A stretch of DNA of 64,000 bases from Variovorax jilinensis. GTDB lineage: Bacteria > Pseudomonadota > Gammaproteobacteria > Burkholderiales > Burkholderiaceae_C. Positions within the stretch are counted from its first letter, which is position 1. Every line of letters begins with the position of its first letter. The position numbers were made by a program, and so were the translations under genes. The stretch covers positions 682,001 through 746,000 of the forward strand of contig NZ_JASZYQ010000001.1 in assembly GCF_030316885.1 (NCBI RefSeq), read 5' to 3'. The notes under the pieces are model-generated. The model was not told where the DNA came from. It searched no databases and saw only the letters and a list, made by a program, of their open reading frames with translations. Below, in pieces: positions 9,414-18,734 of the stretch.

Positions 9414-11927
9414 TTATCCGGCCAGGCCCGGCAGGACCGGGGGCGGCGGCGGTGCCACCGGTGCCGGAACGCCCGGCGCTCCCGCCGATCCGGGATAGGC
9501 CGCGGTGCCGGGATAGGCCGCCATCGGCAGGTCGGCCGCGCGCAGGCCCTCGAGCATCGAGAACAGCACGTCGCTGCGCACGCCGCCGGCCAGCCGCGGG
9601 CTCTGGACGTAGGCCACGGCCTGGAAGATCAGGAAGCCGACCTCGACCCCCTCGAGCGTGACCGAAGGCGCCGGCGTCGCCAGCACGCCGGGGTGGTTCG
9701 CGAAGGCCGCCAGCATCACCTCGCGAGCCCGTGTCGCGTGCGTGGTGAGTGGCATCGGCAGACGGATCAGCACGCGGCCTTCGGCGTTCGACAGCGTCAT
9801 GTTGCGCACGGTCTTGGTGATGAACTCCGAGTTCGGCACGATCATGGTCGAGCGGTCGCCGAGCTGGATCTCGGTGGCGCGCACGTTGATGCGGCGCACG
9901 TCGCCTTCGGCATTGCCGAGCACCACCCAGTCGCCGACCTTGACCGGCCGCTCCGCCAGCAGGATCAGCCCCGAGATGAAGTTCTGCACGATGGCCTGCA
10001 GGCCGAAGCCGATGCCGACCGACAGCGCGCTCGCCACCCAGGCGATGCGCTCGATGCCGATGCCGAGGGCCGAGAGGCCGAGCGCCACCACGAGAATGCC
10101 GCCGACGTAGCCGAGCAGCGTGGTGATCGAACTCTGCATGCCCGGCTCGAGCCCGGTGTGCGGCAGCAGGCTCTGCTCGAGCCAGCGCTTGAGCACGCGC
10201 AGCGCCAGGAAGCCGATCCCGAGCACCGCGGTGGCCGTGAAGATCGCGGTCGGAACGAGGACGATCTCGCCGACCTTGACGCCGCTGCCGAACTTGCCGC
10301 TGCGCTGGAACACCTCGCCGGGGCTGGTGCCGAGCGGCGTCGCCAGCGCGATCAGCATGTAGAAGAAGAGCGCCACGCGCGTCAGCCCCGACAGCACCAC
10401 CGCCGCCTGGTCGAGGGTGCGCGCCTGCAGGCCGAAGCTCAGCTGCAGCCGCTGGCCGAATGGGCTTCGCGAGGACACGACCGCCGCGAACAGGTCGTCG
10501 GCGAACTTGAACAGCACGTAGAAGGCCGCGATCACGATGCCGGCCCAGTTGAGCTGGCTGGCCAGGAAGCTCGCCATCGCGAGATAGCCCGTGGCCACGA
10601 GGATCCAGATCGCGATCAGGATCAGCGTGACGACCGCCAGCAGGACGCCGACCCACATGGGGCGCTCGAGCACGCCAGGCGCCGAGGGCGTGGCGGGCGG
10701 AGCCAGGCCCGACCCATTGGCTGGCTGTTCCTTGTCGGCCTCGACCGGCGGCGGCTCGGCCACCGGCGTGCCCTGCAGCCGCAGCAGCATCGCGCCGATC
10801 ATCGCGGTCAGGGCCAGCGCGGTGACCACATGGGTCGCGACCACCGCCGCGAAGCTCGCCTCGACCACCGCGTTGATCTGCGTCGGCGCCCAGACGACCG
10901 CCGCCACGATGCCCATGAGCCACGGGAAGGGCGCCAGCCGCGCGGCCAGCGCGTCCGAGATCGGCGGCAGCCGCCACGACGGCCGGGCGTTCGACAGCAG
11001 GGCCCGTCCGAGCCCGATGACGAAGGCAAGGAAGACGCTCGACTGCACGACGGCCATGCCGAGCTTGCGGGTCTGCGGGCCCCAGGCGCCGTGGGTCTCG
11101 AGCAGCGTGAAGACACCCTGCGCCGCGATCCCCACCAGCAGCACGTTGGTCGTGACGATGGCGATCACGAGCAGCGAACGCCGCAGCCGCCCGGCCGGCA
11201 GGAAGCGCACGGCCAGCCGCACCAGCGCCCGTTCGGCCAGCCAGTTGCCGAGCAGCGCGGCGAGCAGCGCGAGAACGACCGCGCCCGCCAGCTTGAGGGC
11301 ACCGGAGCGCTCGCGAAGCGTCTGCAGTCCGACCTTGAGCTCGGCCGCGAGCTTCTTCAGCCTGTCCATGTCGCCTGGCCAGGCAGCGACGATGTCCTCC
11401 CAGAACTCCCCGGCGAGCGGGGTCGGCGCACGCTCCGTGAGCTGGGCCTCGAACAGCGCACGGCGCTTGGACAGCAGGTCCTTGGCGCGCTGCTGTGCGT
11501 CGACCGAGACCAGCTTGGCGAGCCGGATGTCGGCGTCGACCGTGTTGCGCTCCTTGGTCAGCGTATCGCGCCGGCGCGTGACGTCGGGGTTCTCGCTGGT
11601 GCCGGCAGCAGGCGGCGGGCCGAGTTCGCCGAGCCGCGCGTTGAGGTCGTTGAGATCGCTGCTGCGCTGGGCAATGAGCTTGTCGCTCGAGGCGCTGATC
11701 GCGTTGAGCTGCTCGACCACGCCGCGTACGTCGGCGTTGGTCTCGACCTTCTCCGGCAGTCCGTCGACGCGACTGCGCAGCGCGTTGACCGTGGGCAGGG
11801 CTTCGGCCCCCGTGGCGCCGCCCTGCGCGATCGCCGGGACGGTGCCGAGCAGGCCGGCCAGCAGCAGCACGGCCGCGCACAGCGGCGGGGTCAGGTGGCG
11901 CAGGAGGCGATGCATGGTCTTCATCAT
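9414..11927 (-). CDS. MscS-family mechanosensitive channel with N-terminal DUF3772-like domain
   Basis: Large MscS-superfamily channel of 837 residues, predicted to open under membrane tension and release osmolytes. A signal peptide (about 1-27, ending AIAQGG) is followed by a periplasmic helical, partly coiled-coil region resembling DUF3772 (about 30-190) and many membrane segments. The conserved MscS pore and beta domain lie near the C-terminus (GIGFGLQAIVQNFISGLILL, then ERPVKVGDWV and IVPNSEFITKTVRN). The C-terminal tail is Pro/Gly/Ala rich. ATG 11927 (MMKTMHRLL) is chosen because it begins the signal peptide. It is convergent with the small membrane gene and lies 67 bp downstream of ugpQ. 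Confidence 0.88.
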   Translation of the reverse strand: MMKTMHRLLRHLTPPLCAAVLLLAGLLGTVPAIAQGGATGAEALPTVNALRSRVDGLPEKVETNADVRGVVEQLNAISASSDKLIAQRSSDLNDLNARLGELGPPPAAGTSENPDVTRRRDTLTKERNTVDADIRLAKLVSVDAQQRAKDLLSKRRALFEAQLTERAPTPLAGEFWEDIVAAWPGDMDRLKKLAAELKVGLQTLRERSGALKLAGAVVLALLAALLGNWLAERALVRLAVRFLPAGRLRRSLLVIAIVTTNVLLVGIAAQGVFTLLETHGAWGPQTRKLGMAVVQSSVFLAFVIGLGRALLSNARPSWRLPPISDALAARLAPFPWLMGIVAAVVWAPTQINAVVEASFAAVVATHVVTALALTAMIGAMLLRLQGTPVAEPPPVEADKEQPANGSGLAPPATPSAPGVLERPMWVGVLLAVVTLILIAIWILVATGYLAMASFLASQLNWAGIVIAAFYVLFKFADDLFAAVVSSRSPFGQRLQLSFGLQARTLDQAAVVLSGLTRVALFFYMLIALATPLGTSPGEVFQRSGKFGSGVKVGEIVLVPTAIFTATAVLGIGFLALRVLKRWLEQSLLPHTGLEPGMQSSITTLLGYVGGILVVALGLSALGIGIERIAWVASALSVGIGFGLQAIVQNFISGLILLAERPVKVGDWVVLGNAEGDVRRINVRATEIQLGDRSTMIVPNSEFITKTVRNMTLSNAEGRVLIRLPMPLTTHATRAREVMLAAFANHPGVLATPAPSVTLEGVEVGFLIFQAVAYVQSPRLAGGVRSDVLFSMLEGLRAADLPMAAYPGTAAYPGSAGAPGVPAPVAPPPPPVLPGLAG

Positions 11928-11994
11928 AGAAGCCCCGGTTTGCGGGCGGCCCGAGTCCGGTGTCGTGTCGCCGCGGGGCGGCATGCGCCCGTGC

Positions 11995-12735
11995 TCAGCC
12001 CGCGGGACTGAAGCGGTCGACCCGGTCGGTGATGATGCCGTCGGTGCCGAGCGCGATCAGCCGCTCGGCGGCCCATTCGTCGTTCACCGTGTAGCTCAGC
12101 GCCCGCAGGCCGGCCGCATGCGCCCGGGCCACGGTGGCGGCGTCCCAGAGCGCGTGGTTGCAGACGATCGCCACGCAGCCGAGCGCGAGCGCGGCCTCGA
12201 GCCAGTCGGTGGGCAGCGTGTCGAGAAGCAGGCCGCGCGGCAGCGATGGGGCGGCGCTGCGCGCGGCGTCCAGTGCCTCGCGCGAGAAGGACGTGAGAAA
12301 CGGCGGCGGCAGGCTTGCGTCGTGCCACAGCGACGCGGCCTCGCGCGCCACCACCTCGCCGGTGGCGCGCTCGTGACCCGGCGTCGGCTTGATCTCGATG
12401 TTGAGCGCATGGCGGTTCGCGAGGCAGAAGCGGATCAGCCCTTCCAGGCGCGCGAGCGGTTCGCCGGCATGACGGCGCGAATGCCAGCCGCCGGCATCGA
12501 GCCCCGACAGCGTCGACCAGTCGTGTTCGCCGGCGACGCCGTGGCCATTGCTGGTGCGCTCGAGCGTGGCATCGTGCAGCAGGAAGGCGACGCCGTCGGC
12601 GCTGAGCTTGGCATCGCACTCGAACATCCGGAAGCCGTGCTCGGCACCGAGGCGAAAGGCCGCCAGCGTGTTCTCGGGCGCGAGCCGGCCGGCACCGCGG
12701 TGCGCGATCCAGCGGGGGTAGGGCCAGGGCTCCAT
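11995..12735 (-). CDS. ugpQ: Glycerophosphodiester phosphodiesterase
   Basis: GDPD enzyme of 246 residues hydrolysing glycerophosphodiesters to glycerol-3-phosphate and the free alcohol. It has no signal peptide and so is cytoplasmic like E. coli UgpQ. The family signature IAHRGAGRLAPENTLAAF holds the catalytic His and the metal ligands, and FECDAKLSADGVAFLLHDATLERTSNG, split over the next segment, is likewise typical. A late EIKP motif supplies another ligand. It begins 14 bp after ugpC and is the last gene of ugpBAECQ, so imported diesters can be cleaved to feed the phosphate and glycerol pools. Confidence 0.93.
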   Translation of the reverse strand: MEPWPYPRWIAHRGAGRLAPENTLAAFRLGAEHGFRMFECDAKLSADGVAFLLHDATLERTSNGHGVAGEHDWSTLSGLDAGGWHSRRHAGEPLARLEGLIRFCLANRHALNIEIKPTPGHERATGEVVAREAASLWHDASLPPPFLTSFSREALDAARSAAPSLPRGLLLDTLPTDWLEAALALGCVAIVCNHALWDAATVARAHAAGLRALSYTVNDEWAAERLIALGTDGIITDRVDRFSPAG

Positions 12736-12749
12736 GCGAACCGCCGCGT

Positions 12750-13757
12750 TCAGGCGCTGCGCTTGCCGGAGCCGGCGTCGAACCAGTGCAGCTTGTCCTG
12801 ACGGGCAGCGATGCGCAGCGTGTCGCCGGCGGTCGGCGGCACATGGCTCTCGTCGACCCGCATGATCAGCTGCTCTTCGCCGATGCGGCCGTAGATCAGC
12901 CGCTCGGCGCCCAGCAGCTCCACGTGCTCGATCTGCACCGACCAGCCGTTCGGGTCGAGCGTCAGGTGCTCGGGACGGATGCCGAGGATCATGCCGGGAC
13001 GCACGCCCGGGGCGTTGCGCAGTAGGTTCATCGGCGGCGAGCCGATGAAGCTCGCGACGAAGGTGGTGGCAGGGCGGGAATACACCTCGTCGGGCGTCGC
13101 GAACTGGTCCATCACGCCGCCGTTCATCACGATGATGCGCTGTGCGAGCGTCATCGCCTCGACCTGATCGTGGGTCACGAACAGCGAGGTGATGCCGAGC
13201 TCGCGGTGCAGCTTCTGGATCTCGAGCCGGGTCTGGGCGCGCAGCTTGGCGTCGAGGTTCGACAGCGGCTCGTCGAACAGGAACACCTTGGGCTGGCGGA
13301 CGATGGCCCGCCCCATCGCGACGCGCTGGCGCTGCCCGCCCGACAGCTCGCGCGGCTTGCGCGCGAGCAGGTGGCCGAGCTCGAGGATGCCGGCCGCCTT
13401 GTCGACGCGGGTCTTGATCTCGGGCACCGGCACCTTGGCGATCTTCAGCCCGTAGGCCATGTTGTCGAACACCGTCATGTGCGGATAGAGCGCGTAGTTC
13501 TGGAACACCATCGCGATGTCGCGCTCGGCCGGTTCGAGGTCGTTGACGACGCGGTCGCCGATGCGGATCTCGCCGGCGCTGATCTCCTCGAGCCCCGCGA
13601 CCATGCGCAGCAGCGTCGACTTGCCGCAGCCCGAGGGCCCGACGATGACGACGAACTCGTGGTCGGGAATCTCGGCGCTGACGCCGTGGATGACCTGGTT
13701 GGCCTTCGGGCCGTGCCCGTAGCGCTTGATGACGTTGCGCAGTGAAAGTGCTGCCAT
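12750..13757 (-). CDS. ugpC: sn-glycerol-3-phosphate ABC transporter ATP-binding protein
   Basis: Nucleotide-binding subunit of the sn-glycerol-3-phosphate/glycerophosphodiester importer, 335 residues. Walker A is GPSGCGKST, the signature is [15 protein letters not shown], Walker B is [14 protein letters not shown], and the H-loop is in [12 protein letters not shown]. The C-terminal 100 residues form the TOBE/OB regulatory domain typical of the MalK/UgpC subfamily. It is the fourth gene of the ugp operon, 42 bp downstream of ugpE. Confidence 0.94.
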   Translation of the reverse strand: MAALSLRNVIKRYGHGPKANQVIHGVSAEIPDHEFVVIVGPSGCGKSTLLRMVAGLEEISAGEIRIGDRVVNDLEPAERDIAMVFQNYALYPHMTVFDNMAYGLKIAKVPVPEIKTRVDKAAGILELGHLLARKPRELSGGQRQRVAMGRAIVRQPKVFLFDEPLSNLDAKLRAQTRLEIQKLHRELGITSLFVTHDQVEAMTLAQRIIVMNGGVMDQFATPDEVYSRPATTFVASFIGSPPMNLLRNAPGVRPGMILGIRPEHLTLDPNGWSVQIEHVELLGAERLIYGRIGEEQLIMRVDESHVPPTAGDTLRIAARQDKLHWFDAGSGKRSA

Positions 13758-13799
13758 GTTTTTCTTCTCGGTTTTCCAATGGGACGCCTGGATGCGGCG

Positions 13800-14651
13800 T
13801 CACTTCTCCGTATCGACGAGGCCCTTGACGAACCACTTCTGCATCAGGATCACGACCACCGCGGGCGGCAGCATCGCAAGCAGCGCGGTGGCCATCACGA
13901 TGTTCCATTCGTTCTGGCCGTCACCGCCCGCGATCATCCGCTTGATGCCGATCACGACCGGGTACATGTCCTCCGACGTGGTCGCGAGCAGCGGCCAAAG
14001 GTACTGGTTCCAGCCGTAGATGAACTGGATCACGAACAGCGCCGCGACCGACGTCTTCGACAGCGGCAGCAGAACGTCCCAGAAGAAGCGCATCGGCCCT
14101 GCCCCGTCCATGCGGGCGGCCTCGATCAGCTCGTCGGGCACCGTCAGGAAGAACTGGCGGAACAGGAAGGTGGCGGTCGCCGAGGCAATGAGCGGAACCG
14201 TGAGGCCGGCGTAGCTGTTGAGCATGCCGAGGTCGGAGACGACCTGGTAGGTCGGCCCGATGCGCACTTCCACCGGCAGCATCAGCGTGATGAAGATGGC
14301 CCAGAAGCACAGGCCCTTGAACGGAAAGCGGAAGTACACGACCGCGAAGGCCGACAGCAGCGAGATCGAGATCTTGCCGAAGGTGATGACCAGCGCCGAC
14401 ACCAGGCTGACCCACATCATGCGTGCCACGGGTGCGGTCGATCCGGCGCCGGACTCGCGGCCGAACAGCGCAGCCTTGTAGGTTTCCCAGAAATGGCCGC
14501 CCGGCAGCAGCGGCATCGGCGACTGCACGATCTCCTGCGCGGTGTGGGTCGAGGCCACGAAGGCCAGGTAGAGCGGGAAGGCGACGATCAGCACGCCGAA
14601 GATCATCACGGCGTGCGCGAGGATGCCCAGGGTGGGGTTTCTCTCGACCAT
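13800..14651 (-). CDS. ugpE: sn-glycerol-3-phosphate ABC transporter permease
   Basis: Second permease subunit of the importer, 283 residues with six predicted membrane segments (the first at about 12-32). The cytoplasmic EAA loop that docks on the ATPase is [20 protein letters not shown]. It ends near its partner UgpC and begins 45 bp after ugpA. The short spacer with ugpA contains a fragment of a GC-rich palindromic repeat. Confidence 0.94.
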   Translation of the reverse strand: MVERNPTLGILAHAVMIFGVLIVAFPLYLAFVASTHTAQEIVQSPMPLLPGGHFWETYKAALFGRESGAGSTAPVARMMWVSLVSALVITFGKISISLLSAFAVVYFRFPFKGLCFWAIFITLMLPVEVRIGPTYQVVSDLGMLNSYAGLTVPLIASATATFLFRQFFLTVPDELIEAARMDGAGPMRFFWDVLLPLSKTSVAALFVIQFIYGWNQYLWPLLATTSEDMYPVVIGIKRMIAGGDGQNEWNIVMATALLAMLPPAVVVILMQKWFVKGLVDTEK

Positions 14652-14654
14652 GTC

Positions 14655-14685
14655 AGTGCGCCCCCGGGGGGCAGCGATGCGCGTG
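14655..14685. repeat. Remnant of a dispersed palindromic repeat
   Basis: Inside the 45-bp ugpA-ugpE spacer, the plus strand carries CCCCCGGGGGGCAGCGA. This is nearly the core (CCCCCTCGGGGGGCAGCGA) found three times between gpsA and scpA at 51336-51350 and following copies. The surrounding bases do not match over the full 88-bp unit, so it looks like a short or decayed copy. Confidence 0.4.
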
Positions 14686-14696
14686 GAGGCTGTGCA

Positions 14697-15578
14697 TCAG
14701 TAGTTCACTTTCTTTTCTACGTACCGGAACTGGACGACCGTCAGGACCACGACGATCGCCATCAGCACCACCGACTGGGCGGCCGAGCCGCCGAGGTCCA
14801 TGGCCTTGAAGGCGTCGTAGTACACCTTGTAGACCAGGATGGAGGTCGCACGCCCCGGGCCGCCCTGCGTCGCGGTGTCGACGATCGCGAAGGTGTCGAA
14901 GAAGGCGTAGACCACGTTGATCACCAGCAGGAAGAAGGTGGTCGGCGACAGCAGCGGGAACTGCACGGTCCAGAAGCGCCTCCAGGGTCCGGCGCCATCG
15001 ATGGAGGCAGCCTCGATCAGGGACCTCGGGATCGACTGCAGGCCGGCCAGGAAGAACAGGAAGTTGTAGGAGATCTGCTTCCAGACCGCAGCCATGACGA
15101 TCAGCGTCATCGCGTGGGTCGAATTGAGCAGGTGGTTCCAGTCGAGGCCGAGCTTGCCGAGCGCATAGGCGACGACGCCGAGCGAGGGCGAGAACATGAA
15201 GAGCCACAGCACCGCGGCCACCGCCGGCGCCACCGCGTAGGGCAGGATCAACAGCGTCTTGTAGACCATCGCGCCGCGCACGATGCGGTCGGCAAAGACC
15301 GCCAGCACGAGCGAGATCGACAGTCCGAAGAAGGCCACCAGGACCGAGAACAGCGCTGTCGTCTCGAAGGACTGCACGTACTTCGGGTCGGCGAAGAGCT
15401 GCTTGAAGTTGTCGAGGCCGACCCATTCGGTCGATGTGCCGAAGGCGTCCTGCATCTGCATCGACTGCATCAGCGCCTGGCTTGCCGGCCAGAAGAAGAA
15501 CACGCTGATGACGATCAATTGCGGCGCGAGCAGCGCCCACGGCAACCAGCCCGAGCGAAAGACGACGCGTTTTTCCAT
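14697..15578 (-). CDS. ugpA: sn-glycerol-3-phosphate ABC transporter permease
   Basis: First permease subunit, 293 residues with six membrane segments (the first at about 12-32). The EAA loop is [20 protein letters not shown]. The start ATG at 15578 ([14 protein letters not shown]) is preceded by a GAGGG ribosome binding site; an upstream in-frame extension of six codons is possible but would overlap this site. The gene is separated from ugpB by about 160 bp containing three hairpins, so ugpA-E-C-Q may be expressed at a lower level than ugpB. Confidence 0.94.
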   Translation of the reverse strand: MEKRVVFRSGWLPWALLAPQLIVISVFFFWPASQALMQSMQMQDAFGTSTEWVGLDNFKQLFADPKYVQSFETTALFSVLVAFFGLSISLVLAVFADRIVRGAMVYKTLLILPYAVAPAVAAVLWLFMFSPSLGVVAYALGKLGLDWNHLLNSTHAMTLIVMAAVWKQISYNFLFFLAGLQSIPRSLIEAASIDGAGPWRRFWTVQFPLLSPTTFFLLVINVVYAFFDTFAIVDTATQGGPGRATSILVYKVYYDAFKAMDLGGSAAQSVVLMAIVVVLTVVQFRYVEKKVNY

Positions 15579-15594
15579 GGATCCCTCAAAAAGC

Positions 15595-15627
15595 AAAAAA
15601 CCCCGCCGATTCTTGCGTCCGGCGGGG
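15595..15627 (-). terminator. Factor-independent terminator between ugpB and ugpA
   Basis: Reading the minus strand, CCCCGCCG (15627-15620) pairs with CGGCGGGG (15608-15601) across an 11-base loop, followed directly by TTTTTT (15600-15595). It lies downstream of ugpB and just before the ugpA ribosome binding site. A partly efficient terminator here would give more binding protein than permease. Confidence 0.85.
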
Positions 15628-15660
15628 CTGCGAGTCTAACTGCCGCGAAGGCCCTCAGAA

Positions 15661-15731
15661 CCCCGGCAGGAACCCTCCCCGCTCGGCGGGGAGGGCAGGC
15701 CGGGGTGCCAGCCTGTCAGCGAAGGCTGGCA
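15661..15731. repeat. Two tandem hairpins downstream of ugpB
   Basis: Hairpin one: TGCCAGCC (15706-15713) pairs with GGCTGGCA (15724-15731). Hairpin two: CCCTCCCCGC (15673-15682) pairs with GCGGGGAGGG (15686-15695), flanked by CCCCGGC and GCCGGGG that extend the stem out to 15661-15705. Neither has a T-tract. They lie between the ugpB stop and the terminator and could protect the ugpB mRNA 3' end from exonucleases. Confidence 0.7.
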
Positions 15732-15737
15732 AGAGCG

Positions 15738-17048
15738 TCAGCCCTTGTTCGCCTTCTGGAAGCGCTCGAGCTGTTCGTTGCCACGGGTCACGATGGCGTC
15801 GAGGGCTTCCTTGGCCGTCTTCTTGCCGCTCCAGACCTGCTCGAGCTCTTCGTCCTCGATGGCGCGGATCTGCACGTAGTTGCCCAGGCGGATGCCGCGG
15901 CTCTTGTCGGTCACCTTGCGGATCATCTGCGTCACGGCGACGTCGGTGCCCGGGTGCTCCTTGTAGAAGCCGGACTTGTCGGTGAGCTGGTAGGCGGCCG
16001 TGGTGATGGGCAGGTAGCCCGTGCGCTTGTGGCTGGCCGACTGCACTTCGGGCGTCGAGATGAAGTTGAAGAACTTCGCGATGCCCTTGTATTCCTCGGA
16101 CTTCTTGCCCGCCATCACCCACAGGCTGGCGCCGCCGATGACCGTGTTCTGCGGCGCACCGGGCACGTCCGGGTAGTAGGGCAGTGCGGTCAGGCCGTAG
16201 GCGAACTTGGCGTTCTTCGCCACGTTGCCGTAGAAGCCCGACGAGGTCGCGATCATCGCGCACTCGCCCGAGACGAACGAGGCCTCGGGAATGTTCGAGC
16301 GGCCCTTGTAGACGAAGAGGCCCTGCTTGGCCATGCTCGCGAGGTTCTCGATATGGCGCTCATGCAGCGGCGAGTTGACCTTCAGGCGGGTGTCGGTGCC
16401 CGACAGGCCGTTGTTCTTGGTCGCGAACTCGACGTTGTGCCAGGCCGAGAAGCTCTCGAGCTGCGTCCAGTTCTGCCAGGCGGTCGTGAACGGGCACTTG
16501 TGGCCGCTGGCCTTGAGCTTGGCGGCCGCCGCGACCACTTCGGGCCAGGTCGTCGGCGCCTTGTCGGTCGGCAGGCCGGCGGCCTTGAAGGCGTCCTTGT
16601 TGAAATAGAAGATGGTGGTCGAGCTGTTGAACGGGAAGCTCAGCATCTGGCCGTTGGGCGCCGTGTAGTAGCCGGCGACCGCCGGGATGTAGCCCGACGG
16701 ATCGAACTTCTCGCCCGCGTCCTTCATGACCTGGCCGACCGGCACGATCGCGCCCTTGCTGGCCATCATGGTCGCGGTGCCGACCTCGAACACCTGCAGG
16801 ATGTGCGGGGCGTTGCCGGCGCGGAAGGCGGCGATGGCCGCGGTCATCGATTCGTCGTACTGGCCCTTGTAGGTCGGGACGATCTTGTATTCCTTCTGGC
16901 TCTCGTTGAACTGCCGGGCCAGGTCGTTGACCCATTCGCCGTTGACGGCGGTCATCGAATGCCACCATTGGATTTCGGTCTGGGCCAGCGCGGAAGTGGA
17001 AAGCGTGGCAGCCAGGGCCGATGCCAAGGCGAGCGTTTTGAATCGCAT
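15738..17048 (-). CDS. ugpB: sn-glycerol-3-phosphate-binding periplasmic protein
   Basis: Periplasmic solute-binding protein of the ugp importer, 436 residues. A Sec signal peptide (MRFKTLALASALAATLSTSALA, split here only for naming) is cut before QTEIQWWHSM. The mature part is a family 1 extracellular binding fold, with WWHSMTAVNGEWV near the start and SSTTIFYFNKDAF in the middle, as in UgpB. The ATG at 17048 has a GGAG ribosome binding site and starts at the signal peptide, whereas the open frame upstream codes nothing signal-like. It is divergent from serA. A CTGTCAT Pho-box half-site lies 58 bp upstream, in keeping with the phosphate control known for E. coli ugp. Confidence 0.94.
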   Translation of the reverse strand: MRFKTLALASALAATLSTSALAQTEIQWWHSMTAVNGEWVNDLARQFNESQKEYKIVPTYKGQYDESMTAAIAAFRAGNAPHILQVFEVGTATMMASKGAIVPVGQVMKDAGEKFDPSGYIPAVAGYYTAPNGQMLSFPFNSSTTIFYFNKDAFKAAGLPTDKAPTTWPEVVAAAAKLKASGHKCPFTTAWQNWTQLESFSAWHNVEFATKNNGLSGTDTRLKVNSPLHERHIENLASMAKQGLFVYKGRSNIPEASFVSGECAMIATSSGFYGNVAKNAKFAYGLTALPYYPDVPGAPQNTVIGGASLWVMAGKKSEEYKGIAKFFNFISTPEVQSASHKRTGYLPITTAAYQLTDKSGFYKEHPGTDVAVTQMIRKVTDKSRGIRLGNYVQIRAIEDEELEQVWSGKKTAKEALDAIVTRGNEQLERFQKANKG

Positions 17049-17106
17049 GAAGACTCCTGAGGGGAAATTGGGAAGCGCCAGAAAAGCGCGCGATGTTAGC
17101 TCGCGC

Positions 17107-17113
17107 ACATGAC
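17107..17113 (-). promoter_or_regulatory. Possible Pho-box half-site upstream of ugpB
   Basis: On the minus strand the sequence reads CTGTCAT, the consensus half of a PhoB box. The second half expected 11 bp away is not recognisable, so this may be chance. E. coli ugp is PhoB regulated, which makes the position reasonable. Confidence 0.25.
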
Positions 17114-17190
17114 AGGAAGGCGTCGGCCATTCTTGGCGCGCGCCTCGGCGCCGGCCAACCGGGGAAACCCTTTTGGGCGGGGCGCCGGCG

Positions 17191-17221
17191 GCGATGCTGC
17201 AGCGCACCATGCTAGCATCGC
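17191..17221. promoter_or_regulatory. Inverted repeat in the serA leader
   Basis: GCGATGCT (17191-17198) and AGCATCGC (17214-17221) form an 8-bp inverted repeat with 15 bases between them, 23-53 bp before the serA start. A smaller stem, GTCCG/CGGAC, follows at about 17224-17236. It could be an operator, or a leader hairpin affecting serA translation. Confidence 0.35.
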
Positions 17222-17243
17222 CGTCCGTCTTTCGGACACCGGC

Positions 17244-18473
17244 ATGAGCAAGACTTCACTCGACAAAAGCAAGATCAAGTTCCTCCTGCTCGAGGGCATC
17301 CACCCTTCGGCCGTCGAGGTGCTGCAGGCCGCCGGCTACACCCAGATCGAATCGCTTGCGGGCGCCTTGCCCGATGCCGAACTCAAGGCCCGCATCGCCG
17401 ATGTCCACTTCCTGGGCATCCGCTCGCGCACCCAGCTCACGGCCGAGGTCTTCGCCGAGGCCGGCAAGCTGGTCGCGGTGGGCGCCTTCTGCATCGGCAC
17501 CAATCAGATCGATCTCGATGCCGCGCGCGAGCACGGCGTGGCGGTGTTCAACGCACCGTATTCCAATACGCGCTCGGTGGCCGAACTGGTGCTGGCCGAG
17601 GCCATCCTGCTGCTTCGCGGCGTACCCGAGAAGAGCGCGGTGGCGCATCGCGGGGGCTGGCTCAAGTCGGCCGAGAACGCCTTCGAGATCCGCGGCAAGA
17701 CGCTCGGCATCGTGGGATACGGCTCGATCGGCGCCCAGTTGTCGGTGCTGGCCGAGGCGCTCGGCATGCAGGTCGCCTTCTTCGATGTCGTCACCAAGCT
17801 GCCGCTCGGCAACGCACGGCAGGTGCGCCTGCTGCCCGACCTGCTGGCGCAGAGCGACATCGTGAGCCTGCACGTCCCCGAGACGCAGGCCACGCAGTGG
17901 ATGATCGGCGCCGCCGAGATCGCGGCCATGAAGCCCGGCGCGATCCTGATCAACGCCTCGCGCGGCACCGTGGTCGAGATCGAGTCGCTGGCCGAGGCAC
18001 TCAAGGCGAAGAAGCTCCTCGGCGCGGCGATCGACGTTTTCCCGGTCGAGCCGCGAAGCAACAAGGACGAGTTCCAGTCACCGCTGCGCGGGCTCGACAA
18101 CGTCATCCTGACACCCCACATCGGTGGCTCGACGATGGAAGCCCAGGCCAACATCGGCCTCGAGGTGGCAGAAAAGCTGGTCAAGTACAGCGACAACGGC
18201 ACCTCGACCTCGTCGGTCAATTTCCCCGAGGTCGCGCTGCCGGCGCACCCGGGCAAGCACCGGCTGCTGCACATCCACCGCAACGTGCCCGGCGTGCTGT
18301 CGGAGATCAACAGGATCTTCTCGGACAACAGGATCAACATCGCCTCGCAGTTCCTGCAGACCAACGAGAAGGTCGGCTATGTCGTGACCGACATCGATGC
18401 CGCCTCGTCCGACCTCGCGCTCGAGAAGCTGGCGAAGGTGCCCGGCACGATCCGCAGCCGCGTGCTGTTCTAG
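17244..18473 (+). CDS. serA: D-3-phosphoglycerate dehydrogenase
   Basis: NAD-dependent oxidation of 3-phosphoglycerate to 3-phosphohydroxypyruvate, the first step of serine synthesis. It has 409 residues, matching the E. coli-type SerA (410). The NAD fold has GYGSIG and the catalytic residues are in the Arg (NASRG), Glu and His (LTPHIGG) segments. The C-terminal ACT domain (about 335-409, with HRNVPGVLSEINRIF) is where serine feedback is expected. ATG 17244 gives MSKTSLDKSKIKFLLLEG, the usual start context; the frame is open further upstream but not conserved-looking. It is divergent from ugpB. Confidence 0.96.
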   Translation: MSKTSLDKSKIKFLLLEGIHPSAVEVLQAAGYTQIESLAGALPDAELKARIADVHFLGIRSRTQLTAEVFAEAGKLVAVGAFCIGTNQIDLDAAREHGVAVFNAPYSNTRSVAELVLAEAILLLRGVPEKSAVAHRGGWLKSAENAFEIRGKTLGIVGYGSIGAQLSVLAEALGMQVAFFDVVTKLPLGNARQVRLLPDLLAQSDIVSLHVPETQATQWMIGAAEIAAMKPGAILINASRGTVVEIESLAEALKAKKLLGAAIDVFPVEPRSNKDEFQSPLRGLDNVILTPHIGGSTMEAQANIGLEVAEKLVKYSDNGTSTSSVNFPEVALPAHPGKHRLLHIHRNVPGVLSEINRIFSDNRINIASQFLQTNEKVGYVVTDIDAASSDLALEKLAKVPGTIRSRVLF

Positions 18474-18579
18474 CTCAGCGCACCCTCCGACTGTTGTTCC
18501 TGAGACGATTGAAGTCGCCCTTTTGTGAAAGGGTGTAAGGCCGTTGTGGTCTTTTTGACCGCCGTTGGCAACAACTTGG

Positions 18580-18607
18580 TTGCATTTTTAGCCAGTTGTC
18601 CTATCAG
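18580..18607 (+). promoter_or_regulatory. Possible promoter of the large lipoprotein gene
   Basis: In the AT-richer 261-bp spacer after serA, TTGCAT (18580-18585) and TATCAG (18602-18607) are 16 bp apart. The -35 is fair and the -10 moderate. The spacer also holds short stems (CCCTTT/AAAGGG near 18520 and GGTC/GACC near 18550) but no clear terminator for serA. Confidence 0.3.
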
Positions 18608-18734
18608 TGGCGCTTGAGCTCGGCGGGGAAAACGGTGCCAACTGGTAACCCCATGTACGAGCACAAAATGTAGGAAAAATCCTGCACATGACATGCATAA
18701 GCCTGAAAAATCATGTCAAGTGGAGGAATCAATC

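Noticed and set aside
11995..13908. A 637-codon minus-strand frame that looks like a fusion of something with the GDPD
   Set aside because: Its first two-thirds are the wrong frame of ugpC (which is intact at 12750-13757); only the last 246 codons are ugpQ, with its own ATG.
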